A DNA stretch of 64,000 bases from Lentinula raphanica (taxonomy: Eukaryota > Basidiomycota > Agaricomycetes > Agaricales > Omphalotaceae): contig JANVFP010000017.1 of the NCBI GenBank assembly GCA_027919835.1, positions 124,001 to 188,000 of the forward strand. Reading direction: 5' to 3'. Made by a program: the position numbers and the translations under genes. The notes under the pieces were generated by a model that was not told the origin of the DNA, searched no databases, and was given only the letters and a program-made list of their open reading frames with translations. This document shows, one piece after another, positions 13,493 through 24,770 of the stretch (positions within the stretch are counted from its first letter, which is position 1; the number at the start of each line of letters is the position of its first letter).

Positions 13493-15582
13493 ATGGCTCG
13501 ACGATCGCAGATATACCTTGCAAGCAACACGAAATCAAGCACTAAAGAGGCAGCAGAAATAGTCTTGGCTACGCGAAAATCATGGAAACTGACGAGGTCA
13601 AAGACAGAGAAGGTTTGGCCCCCAATGATCGAAGCGGCTCTCATCGAAGGTTAGTTCTACATACACAACTTATTTCATGGTTTGACGCGTTAACCAACGT
13701 CGTGTAGCCCTCCAGAAGTATCGGCCTCAGAATACCACAGACATTCAACACCTGCAGCGATTTCCAAGACGTAACTGTTGGATATCGGAATATATCAAGC
13801 GACGTACAGGCCATTTTAGGTCTGCGAAACAGGTCGGCAGTCGTCTTCAGCAGCTCAGAGACTCGTGTCGCGACGAACGCAGTGAGTAACACGTTTTACA
13901 CCTCGATGGCTTATAGCTCAATGTGTTTACAGTACTCAAACTATTGTGTCGAAAGCAATACGACGACGACAATTCTCCTCGCTCAACTCCCTTTTCCGAT
14001 CCCTCTAGCCCTCGCTTCTCTTACACCTCCCTTTCATTTACATCTCTCCATGCACCAGACACTTATGAACCTTCAACTCAAGAGGTCACCCTCGTTCGCA
14101 TCGAGCTCACAAGCCCCTTACCTCATTCTGGCTCTCCAAGCTTTTCCGACGTATTCGCTGCAGAGCGCGAAACAGGCCCGACGATGATCAACCTTGACCT
14201 GGGACTTGCGTCTGTGGTGAACACTGTCTTCTCGTGGAAGGATCCCATGGTTTCTTTGCGCTGTACGAGGTTCCTCGATGTAACGCAACACCACTGCTTG
14301 CTCAAAGTGCTCGATGGTGGTACGGTGGTGCACATGGAGCGAACCCAGATCGTCCTTCAATCTTCATTGACTGAGGCTTCGAACGGGAGGGCTAAACGGA
14401 TTTACCTATATGAGACGACGTTCCTCCCTGGATATTGGACACAATGTTTCTCCTCTGCCGGTAAGTAGTTAAACTGTTGCTTGAATGAATTATCGCTGAC
14501 TCATTTCTCCAGATATGACTTCTATCGAAGTTCACCAATGTCTTGTTAGACGCCAGCCCTCTTCCCTTGACGATCTGGACTTCCTGTCTCTCAAGGAGCT
14601 GCCCGAAGACGAAGTTGTGCATATGGTTCAATATAACTTTGTTGACCTTCGATCGCCAAATTCGAACTCGTCCGAGGCCGAACCGTCATCGCAACCGCAT
14701 CCGGAAGAGGTTCTACCTGAGCCCTCTTCAACCGACTGTGTTGATACCGTTCAAACTTCAGATGTTCTCGGCCTTGATGCCTCTCCTGTCTCTCCAGAAT
14801 CACTCAGGGATGGAAGAGCTCATTACCCAGTGAATGGCTCAAGGTCCCCAGGATCTTTACAAGAGTATGAGCAATACTATTCATTTTCCGCCTCTCCTTC
14901 TTCAGCGTCGTCTGATAGCGTGGACACGCCTCAAACTGGAGATTCTCAGGAATCATTGGTTTGTCGACAATATCGTACCTATGAGTTCGATTTCGGACCC
15001 GCTTCTCCTTCCATGGACGACACACCCGTCGCGGTCAACACTTCCACTTACATTCCCCCATCAGCAACATTCCAGTACGGTTATTCATCTGCAGCTCCAC
15101 GTGTGGAGTGGAGACAGCAGGAGCAGGATCACTGGTCAAACCAACACCAGGAATGTTACCAACCGACCACTACAGACGACAAGCCATACGTGTATTTCTG
15201 GGAGCAACTCTTCACCCAAAGTTACTCTTCATACTACAACGATGGATACGATCACTCCCCCACCCGCACCGATGACGCTCCTCTCACTATCGAGCCTTCA
15301 AAACTCTCTCTGAACCCGCAACCTGAACAACTCCCGCCTTCGCCCACCGCTTACCCAATGCCTTCGTACAACTCCTACCGTCCAACGCAGTCGCAGCCGT
15401 CACAGTCTGAACAGGAGTCCGGCTGTGGTCCGTACATCGCTTACGAAGATCAATTTCGGTCTTTCGCGGACGCCACAGACGTTTCGAACACCATACGGTA
15501 TTCGCACGTCGGGTCAGTGGTGGACCTGCCGACGTACGCTTCCCAAGTGGTTGAGAACGATTATCGCGGGTATCGAAGCTGA
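13493..15582 (+). CDS. TEA/ATTS-domain transcription factor
   Basis: Starts at the ATG at 13493 (MARRSQIYLASNTKSSTKEA). The TEA DNA-binding domain is split over exons 1-3: KTEKVWPPMIEAALIE, then ALQKYRPQNTTDIQHLQRFP and NCWISEYIKRRTGHFRSAKQ, then VGSRLQQLRDSC. The three-helix pattern, including the recognition-helix K.VGSRLQ, fits TEA factors such as fungal AbaA/Tec1 and animal TEAD, so it should bind M-CAT-like sites in the nucleus. Downstream of the domain is a Ser/Pro-rich stretch, then a partly ordered region (GPTMINLDLGLASVVNTVFS to YETTFLPGYWTQCF). The last exon (about 14513-15582) is a long low-complexity Ser/Pro/Tyr/Gln tail, likely an activation region. The protein is about 645 residues. 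In fungi such factors govern development, but the role here is inferred only. Confidence 0.9.
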
Positions 15583-16506
15583 AGCTAGGTCCGCAGTGTG
15601 TTCTAACGACTGATATGTTTATATCTAGTATGCCCGTTGCTCGTTCATGATTCCTTTCTGATGATACTACTACTATGCTCATCGAGTCATCTTACTTTAG
15701 ACTACATTAATCTTAATCTCGTCACGGACGGACATGCTCCACGCCTATCCTCATGCCTTCAATTACAATCAAAAGAAACAGTACTGTCTAGCACGTTTAA
15801 TCATTGTACTATCATCATGTTTACCAATAATTTGTTCTGTACTTATTATCACTCTTCTGTGTACTTTTTTCATATGTACTCGTTGTCTTTTAGTATACGT
15901 TCGTAGTGGAGCCTCAGCTTTCTAAATTCTGGGGTGCCACGTCTGTTCTTGGTTGACACTACTTACCAGTGAGAATGATGATAGTATTATTTTCGGAAGT
16001 GGGTAAACTGCGTCTGACGGCAAAGTCACGCTGAGATTCTGAAGTTGTAAGGAGACATGATATTCTCCCTGAACATGAGATTGTACTCATCGAAGTACTG
16101 CATGCTTTTCACCGTCTTTCTCGGATTTTTGACTCTCGATTCTCGAATGCTGTTCAACAGTTCAGCCACATACACACAACTAATACATTTTCTACATCTA
16201 TCGTAATGCCATATCATTTGTCCTTCGTGTCGATACACTGGCCAGTGGCAGCACTTATCTTACGGTCCCGAGCTAAAACCCACTCTCTCGGGTTTTCTAC
16301 AACATTTTGAAAGAGAGTGCTCGGATTCTCAACGGAAGAAAAACCATCCCTCCAGTCATAATGTTCATGACGAGACAGAGATCGATTCGCTGACCTTCTC
16401 GAATCTGAACGTTCTCCCTATAAAAAGCCTGTACCATCCTCAAGTTTCAGAACACCAAAGTTCATCTCCGAGAACATTACTGACACGTCGAGAAAATATT
16501 TCTGCA
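15583..16506. other. Intergenic: TEA gene 3' region and aldo-keto reductase promoter
   Basis: Only short unsupported frames. A palindrome-like pair 'cactctctcgggtttt ... gaaagagagtgctcgg' lies near 16281-16326. A TATA-like motif precedes the reductase gene. Confidence 0.45.
16417..16426 (+). promoter_or_regulatory. TATA-like box of the aldo-keto reductase gene
   Basis: 'cctataaaaa' lies about 80-90 bp upstream of the start at 16507, a plausible position for a fungal TATA element allowing for a short 5' UTR. Confidence 0.5.
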
Positions 16507-18156
16507 ATGTCTTTGTGGCAACCAGCCCCTGAACCTCCCACCAAGCTTGGTGTCTACAGGACTCTGTCCGAGCGTGCGGGTGTGAGGGTTAGCCCTATAT
16601 GCCTTAGCGCGAGTAAGTATCGCATATAATTGCTCCGTGAGGCTTACACTGACCTTGTGGATCTTTTCAGTGAGCATTGGAGACCAATGGAATGAGGCAA
16701 GCCTACTAAATCTTCTTTCAATCATGATGGCATCTATAACCTTGATCTTCGACTTCGTTTGGCAGTTCATGGGTTCGATGGACAAAGAATCAAGTTTCAA
16801 GTTGCTCGACGCGTACTTTGACATGGGAGGCAACTTCATCGACACTGCCAACAACTAGTTGAGTTCACCGTTCAAGAGCCGTCCGACATTGTGCGTGCAG
16901 GACTGACATCTAGTGACACAGTCAACATGAGTCTTCGGAGCGATTCATTGGGGAGTGGATGGAAAAGCGTCAGAATCGGAATCAGTTGATCATCGCAACG
17001 AAGGGGGGTACCGACCTGGTGCTATCTTGGTGACTTCAGCTGAACATTTGACTTTGCACTCTTCAGTATACCACCGTTTACAAGATCGCCGACAAGAGCA
17101 TTCAACAGAAGGTCAACTATACTGGCAACAATTCCAAATCTTTGCATTTAAGCCTCGAAGATTCTTTGAAGAAGTTGCGCACGAGTTATATTGATATCCT
17201 GTATGTGCACTGGTGGGACTTTGACACCTCTGTGGAGGAAGTCATGGATAGTTTGCACAACATGGTCGTGCAAGGCAAAGTGCTCTACTTGGTAAGCATT
17301 ACCCTGAACAATTCTGTTTCAACTAATGATGAGCTCGATATGTTCGGATCGTAGGGCATCTCTGATACGCCTGCTTGGATCGTCAGTCAAGCTAATCAAT
17401 ACGCCAAAGATCACGGAAAGACACCTTTCGTTATTTACCAGGTTCGTATAAACGCACTCTCAAAGTTGGCATCCTATCAGGCTCGATAATCAACGGTTTC
17501 CTTCACAGGGTAAATGGAGTCTCCTCGACCGTTCATTCGACCGGGACATCATTCCTATGGCCCGTTCTCAGAAACTCACTCTCGCTCCCTGGGGCGTCCT
17601 CGAGCATGGAAGACTCCGCACAGATACGGAGGAACAACGACGTAAGGAGACAGGCGAGAAAGGTCGTATGTTGGGTGTCACCACCTGGGAGAGAAACGAG
17701 AAGGAGGTGAAGATGTCTCACGCTCTAGAGAAAGTAGCCAAAGAGGTTGGAGCGAAAGATATTAGTGCAGGTAAGTATCAAGAAGCTTTGGCACATCATA
17801 CCGTGGTCTTACGCGGTTGCACCTGCTTTTTAGTCGCCATTGCATATGTCATGCAGAAAACTCCATACGTTTTCCCCATAATCGGTGGCAGAAAAATCGA
17901 TAACCTTGTCGCCAACCTTGAAGCATTGGATATCTCTCTCAGTGACGAGCATATCGAGGAGCTTGAGAGTGTACTGCTGTTCGATGTCGGTTTCCCGACT
18001 GATTTTATTGTAAGTCGCTTCGATTGGGTCCCTGTACCTTGCTCAGTGCTGATTTCCCGTCATCTCGTACTATAGGGTGATGGTTCAGCCCAATTTCCTA
18101 TTGAATGCTACGGCCAAGATACAGAGGATGCCATATCCGAAGGCTCTTCGACCTGA
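16507..18156 (+). CDS. Aldo-keto reductase, aryl-alcohol dehydrogenase (AAD) type
   Basis: An NADPH-dependent aldo-keto reductase of the fungal aryl-alcohol dehydrogenase group, which reduces aromatic aldehydes such as those from lignin. It starts at 16507 ([20 protein letters not shown]). Ordered exons give [28 protein letters not shown] with [11 protein letters not shown] (catalytic Asp and Tyr), LIIATK (Lys) then [21 protein letters not shown] (catalytic His), [40 protein letters not shown], and a C-terminus ending SEGSST with TGA 18154-18156. Introns are short; the one after MSIGDQWNE uses a GC donor. One junction is odd: between LIIATK and YTTVYK the exon ends in a G6 run (17003-17008), and the best donor leaves the frame one base off. 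This is either a real frameshift or a homopolymer sequencing error. Otherwise full length, about 380 residues. Confidence 0.85.
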
Positions 18157-18888
18157 GTGAATGTAGCGAAACAAAATGGCTAAAGGATCCAAGAGATTAA
18201 TTCAGAATCTATAGTCTGCAGTGCGGCACCAAAGTAATACTGTTTGGCTTGCCTTGAAGCTCTTGCTATATTCGTATTCGAGTTTCTGCCTGTTACCGCA
18301 GTTTAGAAAACATCCATCCTGATAGATCACATTCGGTTTCCATGTAATGACGGTGAAGAGGCACAAAGGACCTTCAAGTTAGAGCCAAGAGTTTAGCCGC
18401 CCTCACTTGCCAGTGGTTGAAGTTGATTATGTAAGATTATGTAGCGCCCATCCCTTCTGCCGCGGCTGAGTTTTTTCTCATCTCTCATCGTCGAGTTCGC
18501 GTTTTGTTCCAACGCTTCCTACATGTTCTCATTCAGAGTTCATCAAATGAATCACTACTCGTTTCCTCGACATACGTTCTCTCTCTGTAAGCAATCATAA
18601 CAAGTAGTATGTATATCAAGCAAACGAGTTACGAGCCAGGATCACCAGAAGACGCTTCCGAATAGTCGAGGAACTCGAATAGTCATAAACATCAAAATTT
18701 ATCTATCAATAAATGACATAGTAGAAGCAGATTAATGTGAAACTGGTGCACAAGAAAGAGAAAGAGCAACAGGCGAAGCAAAAGAAGTTGAAGAATTGGC
18801 TTATACTGGCAGAAGGAAGCAGAGGGATCGGACCTCACGAACACAGCCAGTCCTAGCCAGTCCTACTAGTAACTAGATACGGTGCTGA
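18157..18888. other. Intergenic between convergent genes; start of a tandem duplication
   Basis: No gene is seen. From about 18735 the sequence ('gtgaaactggtgca', 'caacaggcgaagcaaaa') is repeated at about 20458, marking one edge of the tandem duplication that carries the two small secreted protein genes. Confidence 0.5.
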
Positions 18889-19522
18889 TTATTCCAAGAC
18901 GTAAGTATATCCTGCACTAGCTGGTACCAATAAACAAGAATAATTATAGCCATAGTATTGTACATTGAACTGTGGTTCTTGAGATGAAATAGGGACTCGG
19001 ACTGAACGAGAGCGAACCCGCGAGTCACTGAAGTGGGGCCAGGGCCATTGGGATATGAACTGAAAAGGCGCAGGCTCGGGGAACAGGAACTTGAGCTTCA
19101 AGGATTTCTCCTTGATCAACGTCCCGACCCTAGATGGCACACCAGCTTCTGCGGCAGTGAAAGGTCCACCAGGATCAAGGTCTACGCTACCAAACCTGAC
19201 GCGACGCACGAATGGCCCGAAGACACAGCCGTCAACGTACTCCACAAACCTCGATCTGTCAATCTCAACAGTCGAATTGGAAAACGGTTTGTCGAACTTG
19301 CCAGTGCACTTTTTGTCGGGATCGTCGTAAGTTATCGAAATATTGAAATCAGGAAGGTGGCTGGCACCGATATCCTGTGGATAGTAGTTATTAGAACTCT
19401 GCATGTGAAATGATATAGATATCAGTTTAAACACGCACCTCGACCGTGGTGGGAGTAGGTGCGGCATTCACAATTAAAGAAAGCCCGAGAATGAGGTAGG
19501 CAATTAGAGAGGGGGCATGCAT
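18889..19522 (-). CDS. Small secreted protein, copy 1 of a tandem pair
   Basis: Two exons. Exon 1 (from the ATG at 19520-19522) encodes MHAPSLIAYLILGLSLIVNA, a clear signal peptide, then APTPTTVE. A GTGCGT...CAG intron joins exon 2, beginning DIGASHLPDFNISITYDDPD. The mature protein has few cysteines and no family I recognise; notable are FGPFVRRVRFGSVDLDPGG, PFTAAEAGVPSRVGTLIKEK and QYYGYNYSCLLVPASAGY. It ends VLE with TAA at 18889-18891, about 190 residues in all. A TATA-like 'ctataaa' (minus strand) lies at 19681-19687. The neighbouring paralogue shares the signal peptide almost exactly. It could be an effector-like or cell-wall protein, but no function can be assigned. Confidence 0.7.
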
Positions 19523-20599
19523 CTCGTTGTGGTCTTCGTCGAGAACAAGTTGAATAGTGATAGCCGAAGCGAAGGGCCCGAGGTGAAAGCAGCTCGGGAG
19601 TGCGAGTGGAAAAACAAAACCGGCCAGCGGTTTTGTTCGTTGGAGGTCCAAGGAGAAACGAAACTTCAATTCCTTGAGGGTTTATAGCATACAGTTCATG
19701 TGTAGCGGCGGCGTCCGGTGGGTTTTTGGCAGTGCGAAAGCTGTACAGATATCGATGGCAAATCGCCTCATCTACACATGGTAGTTGCCTTGTAGATAAT
19801 TAGATTGTTGTCTGGTGATCGTAAAGATCACAGCATCGGTACAAGTTGATATAGAGGTAGGGCCAGCATTTATATTTAGAGATTGTGCTTCGGTGTAGAC
19901 CTGGGAACTGTTCAACGTTCAGCAGTGGAATCGATGAGCGCTCACAAAGAGCTCTGAAGACGACTCACTTACAGACGGGTCCAATTGCAAGAAACTTCAG
20001 TAGATTCTCATCGTATCGAGCGATAACATGAACAGGGAACACCGTCGGACTCAGTTCAACCAACATCCCAGTGATTCCAACATTGCCTTCAGTGTTCACC
20101 TAGGTAGATCTTTGGCCGGAGAAGTCCACCAATAAGCACATCCATTGACGTAGTGTGCTGTCTATTGCTTTCCATCGTTGCGGAAGTTCTGCGATGGGAA
20201 GAAGGCTGAAGAAGGAGCTCGTCAGAGGAAGAGAAGAGGGGTCAAGACAACACTTTCTCACGCTACAAAAAATGGACGTGCCGTAATTGGAATTCATTTT
20301 GATAGCCCAAATGGACAGTAGTACTAGGAGCTCGAGGCAGGTCTCACCGTTTAACGTTCAGCGTTCAGTAACAGTGTTCACATCGTAGTTCAAACAGCAG
20401 GAAAGAGCTACGATCAAATAGTACTAGAAATGAATGTCATAGTTAAAGCAAATCAATGTGAAACTGGTGCACCAGAAAGAGAAAGTGCAACAGGCGAAGC
20501 AAAAAAGATTCAGGAAAATCGGACACTGGGAGCAGGAGACTTGACAAACACAGCCAGATAAGACATTACGAAGTAGGCACATTCCTCGAAGCTATTGGC
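19523..20599. other. Promoter and spacer between the two secreted-protein paralogues
   Basis: No independent gene is seen; this is the upstream part of the tandem duplication unit. It holds the copy 1 promoter near 19681-19800, and the spacer next to copy 2's 3' end. Confidence 0.5.
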
Positions 20600-21284
20600 T
20601 CAAAAAAGGTTCATCTGGTCCATCCTGAATTTCCCAGATTTCTGAGGCCGTTTTCGAGAGATACCATTCGAGGATGATTTGGCTGGAGGATGTCTAGATC
20701 TCCTGGGAGTATAAGATCTGGTAGTTCCCATACTGGCTGGTACCAATGAATAAGAGCCCTTCAGATAGCCGTAGTATCGTACATTGTACTGTGGTGGTAG
20801 CAAAGAAGTAGGGCCTGCACGTCGAGAGCCAGTGAGCTTGGGCCAGGGCCATGGGGACAGGAACTGAATCTCAAGAGGCGGAGACTCCTTGGACCGGAGT
20901 CCGAAACTCAAGGAATGTTTCTGAATCAACCCTTCGAGGTCAGATGGCACATCAGCTTCTGCGGCAGTGCGAGGCCTATCAGGTTCTTCGTTACCGAACC
21001 TGACGCGACACACGAATGGCCCGTAGATATCGTTCCCGTCGTACCTCACAGTTTTCGATTCGCCATTCTCAACAGCCCAATCGGGAACCGGAGTGGTGCG
21101 AGTGATATCCAAGTCATCGAGCTGGCCACTGATATCCTATAGATAGTAGTAGTCATTAGAACTCTTCATGCCGAACATAGATCTGAGTCTAGAGACGCAC
21201 ATTCACCGTGGTGGAAGTCGGTGCGGGATGCACAATTAAAGAAAGCCCGAGAATAAGGTAGGCAATTAGAGAAGGGGCATGCAT
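20600..21284 (-). CDS. Small secreted protein, copy 2 of the tandem pair, with a longer C-terminus
   Basis: The start at 21284 gives MHAPSLIAYLILGLSLIVHP, nearly identical to copy 1. After one intron the mature part (DISGQLDDLDITRTTPVPDW, YGPFVCRVRFGNEEPDRPRT, LSPWPWPKLTGSR, YNVRYYGYLKGSYSLVPAS) aligns with copy 1. Copy 1 ends soon after its VPASAGY segment. Copy 2 instead continues for about 45 residues in a basic Ser/Arg/Lys-rich tail (TTRSYTPRRSRHPPAKS to MDQMNLF). Local indels near 20690-20735 probably shifted the frame past the ancestral stop. The tail may thus be a recent, non-functional extension. A TATA-like element sits about 150 bp upstream on the minus strand. No known domain. Confidence 0.65.
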
Positions 21285-22237
21285 CTCGGTTTGGTCTTCG
21301 TCAAGAAGAAGTTGAAAAGAATAGATGAAGTGAAGGTTTCGAGGCAGTGGAAGCAGCTCGGGAGCACGAGTGGAAAGACAAGACCGACCAGCGGGTTTGT
21401 TCGTTGGGGGAAAACAGGACTTCACTTCCTTGAGGGTTTATAACATACATTGTTTGTGTAGCGGCGGCGTCCGGTGGATTTTTTGGCAGTGCGAAAGCTG
21501 TACAGATCATGATAGCGATGGGAAATCGCCTCATCTACACATGGTGGTTCTCTTGTAGATTGTTGTCTGGAGATTGCAGAGATCACAGTATCAATAGTAG
21601 ATACACGTTGGCTCGACTAGCTACCGCGGGTCCTGGCGTTGGCATTTCGAGGTTTAGCTTTAGCTTTCGTTTCATGTACTAGACCTGTCAACTTTTTAGC
21701 AAAGAACACACTGTGAGAGCGCTCACAGTAAGATCTGAGGACGACTTACAGAAGCTCACAGACGTGTCCAGTTGCAAGAGACTTCAGTAGATTCCCATCG
21801 TATCTATCGAGCGATTTTAAGTCAGAACAGCATGAGAACAGTGAACACCGTCGGACTCAGTTCAAATCCAAGCGATTCCAAGGACATTGCCTTCACCTAG
21901 GCAGACCTTAGGAGACCTTAGGCTACCTTGGGCCAGAGATATCCACCAATGAGCACGTCTATTGATGTAGATTGCTGTCTATTGCTGTGTACGTTCTGCG
22001 ATGGGAAGACATGGGAAGAAGGAGAAGAGGGGTCAAGACAAGGCTTTCTCACGCTACAAAAAATGGACCTGACGTAATTCTGGCACTCGAACACTTGAAC
22101 GTGAACTTCAACTTGAACGACAAAGGTATTTGACCAGAGCATTCAGCTCAACGTTTATATTAATATCTCTCAAAGCTCTAGGACTCTTACAGAGACTGTA
22201 CAATCCAGAAATCGCACACGCTCCTTGACCTACAACC
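21285..22237. other. Intergenic: paralogue 2 promoter and TRM44 promoter
   Basis: Divergent intergenic region. The first 800 bp belong to the tandem duplication; the last about 150 bp are unique and lead into TRM44. No gene is seen. Confidence 0.5.
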
Positions 22238-23948
22238 ATGGCGTCGCCTCCAAAATTTACGCCTGCTATTTGTACCTCTGATGCAGATCCAGCGCTATCT
22301 GGAGCAGAAACTTGGATTCCCCTCATCGAGTGTCCCGCAGACTTTCCTGAGGAGCTGGTAGGTCTCTCTTTTTGCCATCCTCGATCGATATGGACTCAAA
22401 AATTTCTCGCTCCTAGTTCGACACCGCCGTCTCACAACTCATCCATCATCCAGAGTACAACTCTACCCTGATCTTACGCTCAGAGACTATCTCCGATAGC
22501 ACCAAACTTCCCGGACCCTCAACATCAATTCCAACGCTCGATAACCACCACCCGAGCCGATTCATCCACAGAAAACTCTTACCTCGAAGACCAGGTCGAG
22601 ATAAAAGTTTGGAGCAGTACTGCACGTTATACAGAAGAATTTCAAGCTCTTCGCATACCGTTCTAGTCTTGACTCCAATCACATCCGAAACCGATCCGTT
22701 GCCTTATTACCACCCTCGAGTGACCCACCTCGCATTTTGGTACTTGCCACTCCACGATGATGAATCCGCCACAGGAATCCTCCGCATCGAAGTCGTCCCA
22801 CTACCAGACACCCCTCTCGATCCCAACTCGAGGCTCTATCGCACTTGCTTGGCTCTGCTAGAAACTCTCCACCGTTATGGATGGGGCGCGGTGACGAATT
22901 ATCAAAAACGGGTGATTCATGATGTGCTTGTCCCTCGGGAGCCGTATCAGGATCTGTATCTTGTCATGAGAGAAAGGCATAAGGGTTTGGTGGATACGTG
23001 GCAGGAGGTTACGGACCCGTTGAAGCATGTTTTTGAGGTATGTGATAAACCACGCTCAGCTACGTTTTTGTTACCGACGCAAAGGTGATTCCAGGATATC
23101 GGGATCGCTACGTACCTGATGCTTCTGTGGAAGATCACTTTCGGGAACGAAGAAGCTGAGACGGATTTTTCGAGTGGAGAGCCTTGGAGATCGTGGCCGC
23201 GTCCACCAGCGGGATTTGTCGACATTGGGTATGTGTCTCCACGAAAGGTCTGCATCCAGTACTCAAATCTGTGGGCAGTTGCGGTAACGGTCTGTTGACC
23301 CACATACTAACTGCTGAAGGCTACGAAGGTCATGGTATCGACGTCCGTGAAAGGACGTCATGGAAATCCTATCCTACAGACACCCAAAATCATCTCCACG
23401 TACACGCTTTTGACCCACTGGACTTTGACAACCAGTTTTTTCCCCAAGGTGTCTTCATCATCGCCAACCATGCAGACGAGCTTACACCTTGGACACCAGT
23501 GCTCTCCACGCTCTGCTCTGCCTCGGGCTACCTATCCATACCTTGTTGCGCGTGGGACTTTGATGCTCGATACGAACGATCCGAGAAGACACTCTTTCCC
23601 GTCCCGAACACTAGTACCCTCGACGAATTCATCAAAACTCTCAACCTCGGTGGAGACGGCAGCAACACAAGTGGATACTCGATGTACAGAATCTGGCTGG
23701 CCACTCTCAGCGCTCATACTGGATGGGAGGTCGAATGTGAGACATTGAGGATTCCTAGTACGAGAAACTGGGCGATCATAGGTCTGTGTCTCAGATGATC
23801 GGTGGGACTGGGCGCTTACTTTCCGAATATAGGTCGAAGGCATCTTCTGTCTCAGACACAGTCAATTGAGAATGCGAATGCAATCGTACGAAGAGTAAAA
23901 GACCGCGCGTTGTTCAAACCTCGAAAACCTGAAGGAAAATCTCATTAA
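22238..23948 (+). CDS. TRM44: tRNA(Ser) (uracil-2'-O)-methyltransferase Trm44
   Basis: Matches the Trm44 family (AdoMet-dependent tRNA methyltransferase that forms 2'-O-methyluridine-44 in tRNA-Ser, cytoplasmic). It starts at 22238 (MASPPKFTPAICTSDADPAL). A long second exon includes YYHPRVTHLAFWYLPLHDDE, YRTCLALLETLHRYGWGAVT, NYQKRVIHDVLVPREPYQDL and YLVMRERHKGLVDTWQEVTD. After the next intron comes DIGIATYLMLLWK, then RPPAGFVDIG joined to CGNGLLTHILTAEGYEGHGI, the SAM-binding glycine loop (DxGCGNG type). Later HAFDPLDFDNQFFPQGVFII and LSIPCCAWDFDARYER fit the family. The final exon gives RRHLLSQTQSIENANAIVRR and ends GKSH with TAA 23946-23948. At least five exons, with no disruption. The order and signature blocks make the call strong. 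Confidence 0.9.
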
Positions 23949-23975
23949 CTTCATCCTTTCCACATCGTTAAATAC

Positions 23976-24070
23976 GTCTGCGTAACTCAGTGGTAGAGTG
24001 TGAGATTGCAACCGTTATTTGAACGCAAACAACAATCTTGAAGTCGCGTGTTCGAACCACGCCGCAGACT
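23976..24070 (+). tRNA. trnC-GCA: tRNA-Cys (anticodon GCA) with a 23-nt intron
   Basis: Perfect 7-bp acceptor stem (GTCTGCG at 23976-23982 with CGCAGAC at 24063-24069). The D arm is ACTC/GAGT around AGTGGTA. The anticodon stem is TGAGA (24001-24005) with TCTTG (24036-24040), containing two G-U pairs. The anticodon GCA is at 24008-24010. The T arm GCGTG/CACGC encloses TTCGAAC. The discriminator base is T (24070), a known identity element of tRNA-Cys. A 23-nt intron at about 24012-24034 lies one base 3' of the anticodon, the standard eukaryotic position. It lies 27 bp after the TRM44 stop, and T runs follow. Confidence 0.93.
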
Positions 24071-24084
24071 TTTTGGTTTTTTTT
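24070..24084 (+). terminator. RNA polymerase III terminator of tRNA-Cys
   Basis: T runs of five (24070-24074, including the discriminator) and eight (24077-24084) directly follow the tRNA, as expected for Pol III termination. Confidence 0.8.
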
Positions 24085-24770
24085 AGTCGCGCAGCGTAAG
24101 TATTGAAGGAGATATGGGCGAAATTAGCCTTCCAGATGCTAGAGCTGGCATGTGTGACGTTAGTAGTTGCTGGACCTTGACGTTGATCGAGGCAGAAACA
24201 AAATGGGAGCGCTAGCACTTGCACAAGGCTGCAGGCATCACTGCCTTTCTTCTTGAAGCAGAACTGACGGGATATTCGCAGCACAGATATCTACCACATG
24301 TTTGATATCTAATGAAAGAAAGGCACTCAATGAGGCGGGATGTTAAGCCTGAGGGTGTTATATTGGAAAGTTGTGAAGGACTCGAAGAAAAGATTCACGC
24401 ACGTCGGGAACCACCGGTTTATCCTAATGTTCCTGTTAATTCTACATGCTCACACTCAAATATTTGTCACCCTCATGCTGCAAGAAGTAACGTTGATTCA
24501 GGGTGGACTGTTGTTTGATGTAGTACTTGGCGCACGATTGCTCCTAGATAACTGTTGGCCATGAGGGGTTTCTAGGCTATATGCGCAAGTATTCTACCTT
24601 GAGAATGCGCATAACATCTGAGCAATGATAATGAATGCAACGTTATCTATGAGGAACGATACCCATCGATACCTACTGAACTGAAGAGGATTATGGGACG
24701 GTAAGTAACGGGCACTCCTTTACTTGGATCTCTTCGACGGAAACTCCCACGGTACTTACTCACCACCACC
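24085..24770. other. Intergenic
   Basis: Only short frames without domains. The right end holds the promoter of the unknown gene at 24771. Nothing else is seen. Confidence 0.45.

Larger units (their letters stand above)
18700..22090. repeat. Tandem segmental duplication, period about 1.75 kb, carrying two paralogous secreted-protein genes
   Basis: Copy 1 is about 18730-20295 and copy 2 about 20455-22085. Matching blocks occur in order through both: the 3' flank, the coding region, the promoter ('gtagcggcggcgtccggtgg' at 19704 and 21459; 'gcctcatctacacatggt' at 19766 and 21529), and distal blocks ('gaacaccgtcggactcagtt' near 20036 and 21842; 'cgctacaaaaaatggac' near 20259 and 22052). Divergence is moderate with several indels. 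Confidence 0.85.

Noticed and set aside
16955..17194. 79-codon frame within the aldo-keto reductase
   Set aside because: Shadow frame; the AAD protein blocks lie in the other frame.
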